Positions 8,126 through 17,269 of a stretch of 64,000 nucleotides of DNA are shown piece after piece. The notes under the pieces were generated by a model. It ran no database searches. It was given only the letters and a program-made list of their open reading frames with translations, and was not told the DNA's origin. Source of the stretch: Chitinophaga japonensis (lineage in GTDB: Bacteria > Bacteroidota > Bacteroidia > Chitinophagales > Chitinophagaceae); assembly GCF_007830125.1 (NCBI RefSeq), contig NZ_VLLG01000002.1:1124550-1188549 (forward strand), written 5' to 3'. The number at the start of each line of letters is the position of its first letter. Within the stretch, counting starts at the first letter, position 1. Position numbers and translations under genes: made by a program.

Positions 8126-10690
8126 ATGATAGATCTATCCTATGATTTTATCATAACGCTGCAACAGGAAGTACTGCGGCGGTTTGGCGTGGATGTAATG
8201 TTGCCTGGAGATTGTAAGCACCTCTCCCAGTCCATCCTGGACGCCACTACAAAACTTGTCAGTGAAACAACACTTAAAAGAGTGTTTGGCTTTGCTGTGG
8301 CCCAGCATAGCTTTTCGCGTTATACGCTCAATACCTTATCACAATATTGCAATTATAAGGACTGGGAAGATTTCCAGGCGCACCATTACAAACAGATGGG
8401 CGGCGAAGTGGCAGCGGACAACAGCAAGTGGGCGGACCTGAAGAACAAGGCCGACGCAGTATCCCACTATACCATGGTCACGCTGAAGAACCGCTCCGGT
8501 ATTCCCTTTGCCCAAACGGTGCCCAGGCAATACTGCACAGCGCATATAGAACGGTTCCTGGAAAGCGACTATGCCGCCACCGCGCTCATCGCCCCTTCCG
8601 GCTGGGGCAAGTCCGTAACGCTGGTGCACCTGGCGGAGCATTGCTGGTTTGGTAGAGAGGCCCGCTACAAGCAGGACATCTGCTGGTTCATACACGCACA
8701 CGCAGCCGGCAGCCTGCTGCTGAAAGGCTTCTCCCTGACCTCCTGGCTGGACAACCAGTTGAACCTGGGCACCGGCGAAAACTTCCGTGAATATTTTGCC
8801 CATCATTTCGACAAGAAAGGCGGGCGCCTGGTGCTGATCATAGACGGCTTCGATGAAATAGCCGTGGCAGGCGACAAGCTACGGCTGATGTATACCAAGC
8901 TGGAAGATTTCGTGTACTCCAATGACCTGTTTCCCTGGGTAAAGGTGATCCTGTCCATCCGCAGCAGCACCTGGGCCGAGATATTCCAGCACTCCGTGCA
9001 ATACCCGGCTTTCCGCCGCTATTGGTACCTGGGCGCGGAAATGGATGAGGAAACCAATATCAACCTGCCCCTGCTCACGGAACAGGAGGTAAAGTCCATC
9101 CTGTATAATCACCGGTTTGATCCCGCTACGGTACGCGCGTTCAGTGAGGATTTCCTGCAAAAGCTGCGTTATCCTTATTACCTGCAGCTCTTTTGCCAGC
9201 TCAATGCGGAATCCGAGCAGGCCTTTACAGACGAGCACCTGAGCCTGTTCGAGATCGCTTCCAAATTCATCCAGCAGCGGGTGTTCAGTTCCCAGAGCAA
9301 TACTTTTAAGATCAGGATCATTGAACAACTGCTGTCCCTCCTGGACTACGGACGCCGCGGGCAGTATACGGACAAGCTGCTGCTGCTGAACCAGAATCCC
9401 GACCTTTTCCCCGCCTATAAAGAGCTACTGGCCGATAATATATTGGTTGAAGAGAACCTGAGCCAGGAGATCATGTTCCATGTGAAGGTGCGCTTTGCCC
9501 ACAACTTCCTGCTGGAATATTTTACCGCCATGCATTACATCCGGGAAAGCGGTCAGGTGATTGAAGAAGACATGCTGCAACAGGTATTGCACTGCCTGCC
9601 CCCATCCTCTTACCGTGCCGGCATATTCAAGTGGCTGCTGCGTTATGCCATTACTCACGGGCAGTCGGAAGGCATTCACAAAATGTACTGTCTCCCGCTA
9701 TCCAACCTGGAAAAGTCTTTCCTGCTGGAGTACCTGGTGCTGCATTACCAGCATGAGGGCGACCGGCAGCCGGGACTGAAGACACTCTTTCCTCCAGGTT
9801 ATTTCAAAAAGCACCCGCTCAGTGAATTTATCAGCGAGGACTTCATGCACTTCAGCAAGCGGAAAGTATTACAGGCCTTACTGGGGCTGGCGGATACCGC
9901 CGACGACCGGCTCAAGATACGCAGCATCCTGTTCCAGCTTTCGCTGATGCAGTTGGATGCCGAGCAGTGCGAGCTGGAGCTGAACAACATCAAAAAGATC
10001 TGCAGCAAGGAACCGGTGGATGAAGGACTGTGGATCACGCCGTATGAAATATACCTGTTCATCTATGAATACCTGAAGTTTGGTATCATGAACGAAGGCA
10101 TCAAGGAAAAGATCTACCATTATACCCGCTACTGGAGCGGCGCCGGCCGGCAGCAACAGTTCTCCGTACAGCAGGAGATCGTGTACCGCTGCATGGGACA
10201 GGCCTTCCTGCTGATGGAAGATCATGCGCACCTGTTCAATTTCAGCAAGCGCCTGTTTGAGAACTACCCTTCACTGCAATACCGCAAATCCGAGAGCTTC
10301 CGCCAAACGCTGCTCTGCTGGCAGGCATATGCGCAGTTGCGCCTGGGCAACCATTCCACGGCGGAAAAAATAGGCCGCCACGTAGATGAAGTGCTTCGCA
10401 AAAATGCCGGCGACCAGTATGGCGTGCGGCACCTGGAAACCCTGCAGAAAATAGTGATGGCCAACGTGCACTACGAAACGCAGGAATATAACAAAGCCAT
10501 CCGCGCAGCAGAAACCGCCATGGAAATGGCCCAAAAGCAGGACCTGAAATTACTGGGCCTTATGAATTTCTCCCTCCTGCGGAAAATTTACCGCCAACTG
10601 GATATGGACAAACAGCTATTCCAGGCCAGGCAACAGGTGGAACTGATACAACGCAGCACCTCCTTTAAGCAGGTAGCCAAAATGTGGTGA
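8126..10690 (+). CDS. HTH-like/NACHT STAND ATPase with TPR-like C-terminus
   Basis: This 854-residue protein has three parts. Residues 1-85 match an N-terminal domain common in Bacteroidota, with an SETTLKRVFGF helix and a TLNTLSQYCNYKDWEDF motif, which looks like a small helix-turn-helix. Residues about 130-480 are a NACHT-type P-loop ATPase: Walker A APSGWGKS (156-163), Walker B RLVLIIDGFDE (234-244) and a sensor-like ILSIRSS (275-281). The remainder is helical with TPR-like repeats toward the C-terminus (QEYNKAIRAAETAMEMAQ). STAND proteins sense a ligand through the C-terminal repeats and oligomerise to activate the N-terminal effector; many bacterial NACHT proteins defend against phage. 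No signal peptide or membrane segment is seen, so it should be cytoplasmic. There is no partner gene in tight operon. A regulatory or defence role is inference. Confidence 0.75.
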   Translation: MIDLSYDFIITLQQEVLRRFGVDVMLPGDCKHLSQSILDATTKLVSETTLKRVFGFAVAQHSFSRYTLNTLSQYCNYKDWEDFQAHHYKQMGGEVAADNSKWADLKNKADAVSHYTMVTLKNRSGIPFAQTVPRQYCTAHIERFLESDYAATALIAPSGWGKSVTLVHLAEHCWFGREARYKQDICWFIHAHAAGSLLLKGFSLTSWLDNQLNLGTGENFREYFAHHFDKKGGRLVLIIDGFDEIAVAGDKLRLMYTKLEDFVYSNDLFPWVKVILSIRSSTWAEIFQHSVQYPAFRRYWYLGAEMDEETNINLPLLTEQEVKSILYNHRFDPATVRAFSEDFLQKLRYPYYLQLFCQLNAESEQAFTDEHLSLFEIASKFIQQRVFSSQSNTFKIRIIEQLLSLLDYGRRGQYTDKLLLLNQNPDLFPAYKELLADNILVEENLSQEIMFHVKVRFAHNFLLEYFTAMHYIRESGQVIEEDMLQQVLHCLPPSSYRAGIFKWLLRYAITHGQSEGIHKMYCLPLSNLEKSFLLEYLVLHYQHEGDRQPGLKTLFPPGYFKKHPLSEFISEDFMHFSKRKVLQALLGLADTADDRLKIRSILFQLSLMQLDAEQCELELNNIKKICSKEPVDEGLWITPYEIYLFIYEYLKFGIMNEGIKEKIYHYTRYWSGAGRQQQFSVQQEIVYRCMGQAFLLMEDHAHLFNFSKRLFENYPSLQYRKSESFRQTLLCWQAYAQLRLGNHSTAEKIGRHVDEVLRKNAGDQYGVRHLETLQKIVMANVHYETQEYNKAIRAAETAMEMAQKQDLKLLGLMNFSLLRKIYRQLDMDKQLFQARQQVELIQRSTSFKQVAKMW

Positions 10691-10856
10691 AAATTCCAAA
10701 CCTGAAGGAAGTTCCAAATCCCAAAATTGGTGGATATCCCCTGAACTACTGGTAAACTGCCATTTACGCAGGAACTTGTCCTGCAGTTTGGGATTTGGAA
10801 TTTGGGATTTGCTCCATTTTGGAATTTGGGATTTGGAATTTGGGATTTGGAATTTA
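10691..10856. repeat. Heptad inverted-arm element A (TTTGGAA/TTTGGGA type)
   Basis: The element starts immediately after the NACHT stop codon. A short left arm (10691-10727) carries AAATTCC/AAATCCC units. A long right arm (about 10787-10855) is a tandem 7-nt array of TTTGGGA and TTTGGAA, interrupted once near 10812. The core between the arms is unique and holds a small hairpin (gcaggaacttgtcctgc). It ends 20 bp before the next start codon. Two further copies occur at 18460 and 29152. Confidence 0.8.
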
Positions 10857-10875
10857 TATTTTACATTCACTTTGA

Positions 10876-11784
10876 ATGGCTATTGACGAAAGCAAATACA
10901 CCAGTTTCCAGCAGTTCCTGCTCAACCTGTTGAGCCTGCTCACTGTTATACCGTTGGCGCCCTATCTGAACCGTTATGTACCGCAGATCATAGCCGGTGG
11001 ATGGCACCTGGATATGATGGTATCCATCATCATTGCATTCTTATTCACCCGCCTGCTGCTGTGGATATTCAAACCGCTTATTATTCCCGCCTTTGTGCTG
11101 GTATGCGGCATACTGGTGTTCAACTATTTCACGAACAGCTATACCTTCAACAATGTGCTGAACGATTACAAAGGCATGGTGCAGGGTAACTGGGGCGCCA
11201 GGGACAGTAAACAACTGGACATCCTGAGCCTTTACCCCCGGCGCGTGGAATCCTACCGGGATAAAACCGTAAGGGGCATCCGCGAAAAGATCAACTTCCA
11301 GGACTCCGTGGTGCGCAATTTCTCCGTACGGCACTCGCTGGAGAATTTTGACGAGTATTTTCCCAAATACGGCAAGGCAACACGCTACCTCTCCCTCTTT
11401 CGCTATATCAACACTCATTTTAAATACGTACAGGACTCCCGGCGCGATGAATATTTTGCCACGGCCCGGGAAACCATCCTCAACGGCCTGGGCGGGGACT
11501 GCGACGACCATTCCATCCTGATGGCTTCCTGCCTGCAATCTATCGGCGCGCGTTGCCGTATTGTGCTCATCCAGGGCCATGCTTACCCGGAGCTGTATTG
11601 CGGCACCCGGGAGGATTTTGAGGCGCTGAAGCTGGCTATTGTCACCCTCTTTCCCAAACCGCCCGTGCGCGAGATCTATTACCACGAAATGAAAGGCACC
11701 TACTGGATCAACCTGGATTACACTGCCCGGCACCCGGGCGGGCCGTATCTGAATGATAAAGTATACGCATTGATTGAGTTATGA
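10876..11784 (+). CDS. Membrane-anchored transglutaminase-like (cysteine protease fold) protein
   Basis: The 302-residue protein begins with two or three hydrophobic segments (residues about 10-30 and 45-85), followed by a soluble domain of the transglutaminase core type. The expected catalytic triad is visible: Cys209 in GGDCDDHS, His235 in GHAYPEL and Asp281 in WINLDYT. Families with this fold act as peptidases or amide-transferring enzymes; the substrate cannot be told from sequence. It lies 186 bp after the NACHT gene, with a heptad repeat element in between, and 54 bp before the ClC gene, so it may be the first gene of the ion-transport run. Confidence 0.72.
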   Translation: MAIDESKYTSFQQFLLNLLSLLTVIPLAPYLNRYVPQIIAGGWHLDMMVSIIIAFLFTRLLLWIFKPLIIPAFVLVCGILVFNYFTNSYTFNNVLNDYKGMVQGNWGARDSKQLDILSLYPRRVESYRDKTVRGIREKINFQDSVVRNFSVRHSLENFDEYFPKYGKATRYLSLFRYINTHFKYVQDSRRDEYFATARETILNGLGGDCDDHSILMASCLQSIGARCRIVLIQGHAYPELYCGTREDFEALKLAIVTLFPKPPVREIYYHEMKGTYWINLDYTARHPGGPYLNDKVYALIEL

Positions 11785-11838
11785 CGTTTGCAAACCGCAG
11801 CGCTTGCAGCAGGCGCTGTTTTGACCTACATTTGCACC

Positions 11839-13692
11839 ATGAGCGAATTTAGCCGTATCCGGAAATACCATAGTTTTTTCCGGTTTAAACAAGATTTTGA
11901 ACGCTACAGTCTCAAAAGGGCCAGGAGTTATGAAATTATTATTCATTGGCTGCATAGTAAACTGAACAGAAATCAATTCCTTATACTTTCCGGTATCCTG
12001 GTAGGTACTGCTGCCGGCCTGGCAGGCGTGGTGCTGAAAATGCTGGTGCACTATATTCACTACATTATCACCTACAAAGTGCACTTCAGCACGCAGGTGA
12101 TCTTCTACATCCTTTTTCCTTTCCTGGGTATTGTGCTCACCACGCTGATGGTGATCTGGTTCTTCAAAGGAGAATCCCGCAAGGGTATTCCCGCCATATT
12201 GTACGAGATTGCGCAGAACAGCAGCCTGGTGGCCCCGGTAAAAATGTATTCGCAGGTATTGCAGAGCGCCATCACCGTAGGGCTGGGCGGCTCTGCCGGG
12301 CTGGAAAGCCCCATCGCCGTTACGGGTGCGGCCCTGGGCTCCAACTACGCCCGCACCTATCACCTGGGTTATAAGGAAAGAACGCTGCTGCTGGCAGCCG
12401 GCGCCACGGCAGGTATTGCCGCGGCTTTTAACGCGCCCATTGCCGGCACCATGTTCGCCTTTGAGATACTGCTCACCGGCGTGGTGTTCTCAGATTTCAT
12501 TCCCCTCATCCTGGCAGCGGTTTGCGGCAGCCTGCTGTCCAAGATCATCCTGCAGGAGGAGGTGCTGTTCCATTTCCAGTCCCGGCAGCCTTTCAACTAT
12601 CACAATGTACCTTACTACCTGATACTGGCGATATTATGCGGGCTATATGCCCGCTATTTTGTAGTGTTCTCCCAGCGTATCGAGCATTTCTTCCAGCGGC
12701 TGAACTGGAACAAACTGCAAAAGGCCATGCTGGGCGGCGCCGTGGTATCCGTGCTCTGCGTGGTGATGCCGCCTATGTTCGGGGAAGGCTACCAGTCTAT
12801 AAAACAACTGGTGAACGGGGACGCCGGCAATATTATACAGCATAGCTTTTTACGTTACCTGCCCCTGCAGAACTGGATACTCCTGGTGTTCACCGGCTTT
12901 GTATGCCTCCTGAAAGTATTTGCCACCTCCTTTACCATTCATGGCGGCGGCAACGGCGGCAACTTTGCTCCCTCCCTGTTTGCCGGCGGCTTCCTGGGCT
13001 ATTTCTTTGCCGTGGTATGCACCCAGTTGGGCATGGATGATGTACCGATAGTGAACCTCGTGATCGTAGGCATGGCCGGCGTTATGGCCGGTGTGCTGTA
13101 TGCCCCGCTCACCGCCATCTTCCTGATCGCGGAATCCAGCTACGGGTACGATCTTTTTATCCCGCTGATGATAGTATCCACCACCTCCTTCCTGATAGGC
13201 AAGTGGTTCTCCCCCATCTCCCCCGACCTGAAAGAGCTGGCGGAAGCAGGCAAGATATTTACCCGCGAGCATGACCGGAATATCCTGTCCATGCTCAGGA
13301 TTGAAGAGCTGATAGAAAGGGATGTGCAGCAGATAGACATCAATGCCTCCCTGCGGCAGCTTGTAGAACTGGTAAAGCAGGGTAAGCGCAACATGGTGGC
13401 GGTGATCAACCAGCAGCGCTTCCTGGAAGGGGTGATCACGCTGGAGGATATACGACCGATCATGTTCAACCCCGCGCTCTACGATACGGTCACCGTGAAG
13501 GAGCTGATGAAGGCTCCGCCTGCGCTGATCCATCCCGGCGACAGCGCCGCTTATGTGATCCGCAAGCTGGACGAGGCCCATGTGTGGAACCTGCCCGTGG
13601 TGCAGCATAACCGCCTGGTAGGCTTTGTATCCAAGTCCGGTATTCTGAACCGCTACCGGCAGCTCTTACAGGAATATTCGGACAGCGAGTGA
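11839..13692 (+). CDS. ClC-family chloride channel/transporter with C-terminal CBS pair
   Basis: This is an integral membrane protein of 617 residues from ATG at 11839; an in-frame ATG at 11788 exists, but the extra 17 residues do not look conserved. ClC signature motifs are in order: GKSRKGIP-like before residue 120, GLESP with the gating glutamate retained (Glu156), and GGNFAPSLF for the third anion-binding motif. Residues from about 480 hold two CBS domains, which usually bind adenine nucleotides and modulate transport. Whether it is a channel or a Cl-/H+ exchanger cannot be decided here. It is followed 19 bp later by a KefF-like gene and then a Kef antiporter, suggesting one ion and pH homeostasis operon. 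Confidence 0.9.
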   Translation: MSEFSRIRKYHSFFRFKQDFERYSLKRARSYEIIIHWLHSKLNRNQFLILSGILVGTAAGLAGVVLKMLVHYIHYIITYKVHFSTQVIFYILFPFLGIVLTTLMVIWFFKGESRKGIPAILYEIAQNSSLVAPVKMYSQVLQSAITVGLGGSAGLESPIAVTGAALGSNYARTYHLGYKERTLLLAAGATAGIAAAFNAPIAGTMFAFEILLTGVVFSDFIPLILAAVCGSLLSKIILQEEVLFHFQSRQPFNYHNVPYYLILAILCGLYARYFVVFSQRIEHFFQRLNWNKLQKAMLGGAVVSVLCVVMPPMFGEGYQSIKQLVNGDAGNIIQHSFLRYLPLQNWILLVFTGFVCLLKVFATSFTIHGGGNGGNFAPSLFAGGFLGYFFAVVCTQLGMDDVPIVNLVIVGMAGVMAGVLYAPLTAIFLIAESSYGYDLFIPLMIVSTTSFLIGKWFSPISPDLKELAEAGKIFTREHDRNILSMLRIEELIERDVQQIDINASLRQLVELVKQGKRNMVAVINQQRFLEGVITLEDIRPIMFNPALYDTVTVKELMKAPPALIHPGDSAAYVIRKLDEAHVWNLPVVQHNRLVGFVSKSGILNRYRQLLQEYSDSE

Positions 13693-13711
13693 TTAATTAC
13701 TAATTTATAGA

Positions 13712-14296
13712 ATGACCAGGATATTGATCCTTTTTGCGCATCCGGCGCTGGAAAGATCCAGGATACATGCAGGGCTCATACACAGCATCCGGGACCTGCA
13801 GGGCGTTACCCTGCACGACCTTTATGAAGCGTATCCCGATCTGAATGTAGACCCGGACCGGGAGCAGGAACTGCTGCTGCGACACGACATTATTTTACTG
13901 CAACACCCTTTTTACTGGTACAGCGCACCGGCCATCATCAAACAATGGCAGGACCTGGTGCTGGAGCACGGCTGGGCCTACGGCCATAGCGGCACCGCCC
14001 TGCAGGGTAAGCTGCTGGGCAATGTGATCAGCACCGGCGGCATGCAAAGCGCTTATGTACGTGGCGGGCATCACGGTTACACCATCCGCGAGTTCCTGCT
14101 GCCTTTTGAGCAAACGGCGCGCCTCTGCAACATGACCTACCTTCCTCCCTTTGTGATACATGGCACGCACCGTATGGAGCAACCTGACATGCCCTACTGC
14201 TGCAAGCAGTACCGGCAGATGCTGGAAGGCCTGCGCGACGATCGTTATACGCCCGGCGCACTGGCGGAAGCAGTATATTTGAACGAACTGATGTAA
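13712..14296 (+). CDS. kefF: KefF-like NAD(P)H oxidoreductase (flavodoxin fold)
   Basis: The 194-residue protein has a flavodoxin-like start (ILILFAHPALERSR), an HPFYWYSAPAIIKQWQD segment and an ISTGGMQSAY segment, as in the KefF/MdaB/quinone-reductase family. In E. coli, KefF is the ancillary subunit that binds KefC and is needed for full activity of the glutathione-gated K+ efflux system; it also reduces quinones. The next gene, 12 bp downstream, is a Kef-type antiporter, which strongly supports the KefF role over a stand-alone quinone reductase. Confidence 0.85.
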   Translation: MTRILILFAHPALERSRIHAGLIHSIRDLQGVTLHDLYEAYPDLNVDPDREQELLLRHDIILLQHPFYWYSAPAIIKQWQDLVLEHGWAYGHSGTALQGKLLGNVISTGGMQSAYVRGGHHGYTIREFLLPFEQTARLCNMTYLPPFVIHGTHRMEQPDMPYCCKQYRQMLEGLRDDRYTPGALAEAVYLNELM

Positions 14297-14308
14297 AGCC
14301 GCACCTTT

Positions 14309-16177
14309 ATGAACGAGCACTCCTTTTTCTTTACTGCGATGATCTACCTGGCCGCAGCCGTGGTATGCGTGCCAGTGGCCAAAAAACTGGGGCTGGGCTC
14401 TGTGCTGGGCTACCTGCTGGCCGGCATTTTCATAGGGCCGGACGTAATGGGATTCATTGGCGCGGAGGGGCAGGATATCCTGCACTTTGCGGAATTTGGC
14501 GTGGTGATGATGCTGTTCCTGATCGGTATTGAGCTGGAGCCGGCCCTGCTGTGGAAGTTGCGCGCACCCATCATCGGCATGGGTGGCATGCAGGTGCTGA
14601 TCACTACCGCGCTGATCACCGGGCTGGCGCTCTGGCTGGGGCAGCCCCTGCGGGCCGCACTGGCCCTGGGCATGACGCTCTCCCTGTCCTCCACCGCTAT
14701 CGTGCTCCAAAGCCTCAAGGAAAAAGGACTGATGCCCTCTGCGGCCGGCCAGAGCTCCTTTTCCGTGCTGTTGTTCCAGGATATTGCCGTGATTCCCATG
14801 CTGGCCATCTTCCCTTTGCTGGCGCCCCCCGGCGCGGCCGCCATGGAAGGGCACAGCCTGCGGGACGGCCTGCCGGGCTGGGCGCAAACGCTGATCGTAC
14901 TGGGTGCGGTGGTCCTCATCATCCTGGCAGGGCGTTACCTGGTAAGGCCGCTGATGCGGGTGGTGGCCCGTGCCCGGGTAAGGGAGCTGTTCACCACCTT
15001 TGCGCTGCTGCTGGTAGTAGGTATTTCCGTGCTCATGACAGTGGTAGGTTTAAGCCCTGCGCTGGGGGCATTCCTGGGCGGGGTGGTGCTGGCCAACAGC
15101 GAATACAAGCACGAGCTGGAAAGCGATATAGAACCTTTCAAAGGACTGCTGCTGGGGCTTTTCTTTATAGCCGTAGGCGCTTCCATAGATTTTGGGCTGA
15201 TACTGTCCCAGCCCTGGCGCATGCTGGGCCTGGTAATAGCCCTGATGACCGTAAAGTGCCTTGTGCTGCTGGCGCTGGGGCGGCTGTTCCGCCTGAGCAC
15301 CGACCAGAACCTGCTGTTTGGCTTCAGCCTGTCGCAGGTGGGGGAATTTGCTTTTGTGCTGCTGTCCTTCACCCACCAGAGCGGCATACTGCCGGCAGAC
15401 ACTACCAGCATGATGACGGCAGCAGTAGCCCTGAGCATGGCCTTTACCCCGCTGGTGATCATGGTCTATGAAAAGCTGCTGCAGCCCCGGTTCACCATCA
15501 CGGAAAGCGCTGCCCGCGAGCCGGACGCTATTACGGAAAAGCACCCGGTGATACTGGCGGGATTCGGGAGGGCCGGCAATATCATCGGCCGCTTCCTGCT
15601 GGCCAACGGCGTGCGCACCACTATACTGGACCTGGACTCCGACCGGATAGACCTGCTGCATAACCTGGGCATACAGGCCTACTACGGCGATGCCTCCCGC
15701 CACGACCTGCTGCAGGCGGCCGGCGCTGCAGACGCCAAAGTGATCATCATAGCGGCAGACTCCATTGACCAGACGACGGAGATCGTAAAGGTGGTACGCA
15801 AACATTTTCCCAACCTGCAGATGCTGGTAAAGGCGGAGAGTATTTCAGATGTATTTGACCTGATGGAACTGGGCGTGCTGCACATATACCGGGAATCGCT
15901 GGACACCTCCCTGCGCATGGGCGCCGATGCGCTGCGCATGCTGGGTTACCGCGCCTACCATGCGCAACGGGCCGCCGGCACTTTCCGGCAGCATGATGAA
16001 AAAGCGCTCAAGGAGCTGTCTGCCCTCCGTGATGACAAGAAGACCTACCTGCATACTTTTAAGGAACGGATCGAAGAAATTGCCCGGCTGATCAACCGTG
16101 ATAACGTGAAGCCCTGGAACAATGAGACTGTGAGCTGGGATGAAAGCTCCCTGATAGAAGAGGCGAAAAAGGAGTAG
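14309..16177 (+). CDS. KefB/KefC-type K+/H+ antiporter with RCK (TrkA-N) domain
   Basis: The 622-residue CPA2-family transporter has about 12 membrane segments in residues 1-385 (LGSVLGYLLAGIFIGPDVMG, FLIGIELEPALLW), followed by a cytoplasmic TrkA-N domain with the dinucleotide-binding motif GFGRAGNIIGRF near residue 415. Such proteins export K+ in exchange for H+, acidifying the cytoplasm during electrophile stress. The upstream KefF-like gene matches the E. coli kefFC pairing. I cannot separate KefB from KefC by sequence alone. The stop is 7 bp from the convergent small gene's stop. Confidence 0.9.
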   Translation: MNEHSFFFTAMIYLAAAVVCVPVAKKLGLGSVLGYLLAGIFIGPDVMGFIGAEGQDILHFAEFGVVMMLFLIGIELEPALLWKLRAPIIGMGGMQVLITTALITGLALWLGQPLRAALALGMTLSLSSTAIVLQSLKEKGLMPSAAGQSSFSVLLFQDIAVIPMLAIFPLLAPPGAAAMEGHSLRDGLPGWAQTLIVLGAVVLIILAGRYLVRPLMRVVARARVRELFTTFALLLVVGISVLMTVVGLSPALGAFLGGVVLANSEYKHELESDIEPFKGLLLGLFFIAVGASIDFGLILSQPWRMLGLVIALMTVKCLVLLALGRLFRLSTDQNLLFGFSLSQVGEFAFVLLSFTHQSGILPADTTSMMTAAVALSMAFTPLVIMVYEKLLQPRFTITESAAREPDAITEKHPVILAGFGRAGNIIGRFLLANGVRTTILDLDSDRIDLLHNLGIQAYYGDASRHDLLQAAGAADAKVIIIAADSIDQTTEIVKVVRKHFPNLQMLVKAESISDVFDLMELGVLHIYRESLDTSLRMGADALRMLGYRAYHAQRAAGTFRQHDEKALKELSALRDDKKTYLHTFKERIEEIARLINRDNVKPWNNETVSWDESSLIEEAKKE

Positions 16178-16184
16178 GCCGGGG

Positions 16185-16439
16185 TTAACCCTGGTCATTC
16201 ACATGCGCGGCTATACGCTGCGCTATTTCTTCCAGCAATCCCCCGTCTATATGCCCCGGCGTGGTATGCACATCGGACACGGCCCGCAGGTCGCCTTCCT
16301 CATCCGGCTCAAAGGTGATCTCGTGCTTTTCCACCGTTACCTTGTACACCGCCTTATACTGCTGCAACCAGGGCCGCACTTCCAGGATATGCGGCTTGCC
16401 CCTGTATTCGAATTTTAACACGAAGTTTTCCACGGCCAT
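16185..16439 (-). CDS. Small hypothetical protein (84 aa)
   Basis: This is an intact 84-codon frame from ATG at 16439, convergent with the Kef antiporter. The product is soluble, acidic in the middle (FEPDEEGDLRAVSDV) and has no signal peptide or membrane segment. Its start (VENFVLKFEYRGKPHILEVRPW) reads like a compact beta-strand protein. I do not recognise a family. Its position and codon use agree with a real gene. Confidence 0.6.
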   Translation of the reverse strand: MAVENFVLKFEYRGKPHILEVRPWLQQYKAVYKVTVEKHEITFEPDEEGDLRAVSDVHTTPGHIDGGLLEEIAQRIAAHVNDQG

Positions 16440-16511
16440 TTATTTGCTTCCTTCAAAATTAACCGTTTTTTATGGTACAAGAGTTGAGGCGTATTTCTAA
16501 AAATATACTGT

Positions 16512-17069
16512 ATGGCACAGCTTGTTTTGTTATCCAGCGAGATACAGCCTTACACCCTGAAGGACGACGGCACTTTTCCGAATAATGAGCATTTACCCGT
16601 ACTGTTCTATGAAGACTGCCTGCAGGTGCCGGACAACTTTTCGGCAGCGCCTGGTATTGAGGCATTATTCATCAGCAACAAATGGGGCGGCGCCTGGGAG
16701 AACGGGATATACGACTTCCCGCATTACCACAGCACTTCCCATGAAGTAATGGGCGTTGCGGAGGGGCATGCAAATGTACAACTGGGCGGACCGCATGGCG
16801 TAGTGCTGCAAATGAAAAAAGGCGATGTGCTGATCATTCCCGCCGGTGTGGCGCACTGCAGGCTGGACAGCAGCACTGATTTCAGTTGTGTGGGCGCTTA
16901 CCCGCCCGGGCAGGAGCAGTATGACATCATGCGTGGCGATCCTGCTGAAAGGCCGGATGCAGATGCCCGTATTCAGCAACTGTCCCTGCCCTCCATAGAC
17001 CCGGTGTACGGGGCGGACGGCCCCCTGCTGAGCTACTGGGTGGAATGGCGCAAGCAATCATTGTCATAA
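16512..17069 (+). CDS. YjlB-like cupin protein
   Basis: This 185-residue single-domain cupin resembles the Bacillus YjlB family. The first cupin motif is HYHSTSHEVMGVAEG (His, His and Glu metal ligands, near residues 76-85), and the second has IPAGVAHC with a fourth histidine. The protein is probably a metal-binding cytoplasmic enzyme or sensor of unknown substrate. It is transcribed alone, 72 bp from the divergent small gene. No regulator is adjacent. Confidence 0.8.
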   Translation: MAQLVLLSSEIQPYTLKDDGTFPNNEHLPVLFYEDCLQVPDNFSAAPGIEALFISNKWGGAWENGIYDFPHYHSTSHEVMGVAEGHANVQLGGPHGVVLQMKKGDVLIIPAGVAHCRLDSSTDFSCVGAYPPGQEQYDIMRGDPAERPDADARIQQLSLPSIDPVYGADGPLLSYWVEWRKQSLS

Positions 17070-17108
17070 AAAAATATGACTATGCGCATTTTATAGGATG
17101 CAATCACC

Positions 17109-17269
17109 TATATTTGTAATCAAATAATATTACAATTATCCCTGTGCAGGTTGACAATTGCAGGTTGCAAACGGGTAAATGTGTTCTCTCTTTTAACGAT
17201 ATGCCCTTGAATAGAGCATCATTCAGGGAAAATGCACCACCTGCTTTTCCAGGCCGGGTGGCCTCTTTA
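17109..17269 (+). ncRNA. Speculative short transcript between cupin and uxuA
   Basis: A TATATTTG box (17109-17116) fits the Bacteroidota -7 consensus TAnnTTTG. A small hairpin aggcc-gggt-ggcct followed by a T-rich stretch lies at about 17251-17270. No convincing coding frame lies between them, and the only downstream gene on this strand begins more than 1.3 kb away. The region could encode a short RNA of roughly 130-150 nt. The -33 box is poor. Confidence 0.15.

Noticed and set aside
10691..10856. CRISPR array
   Set aside because: Repeat unit is only 7 nt and tandem without spacers; arms are inverted; no cas genes in the window.
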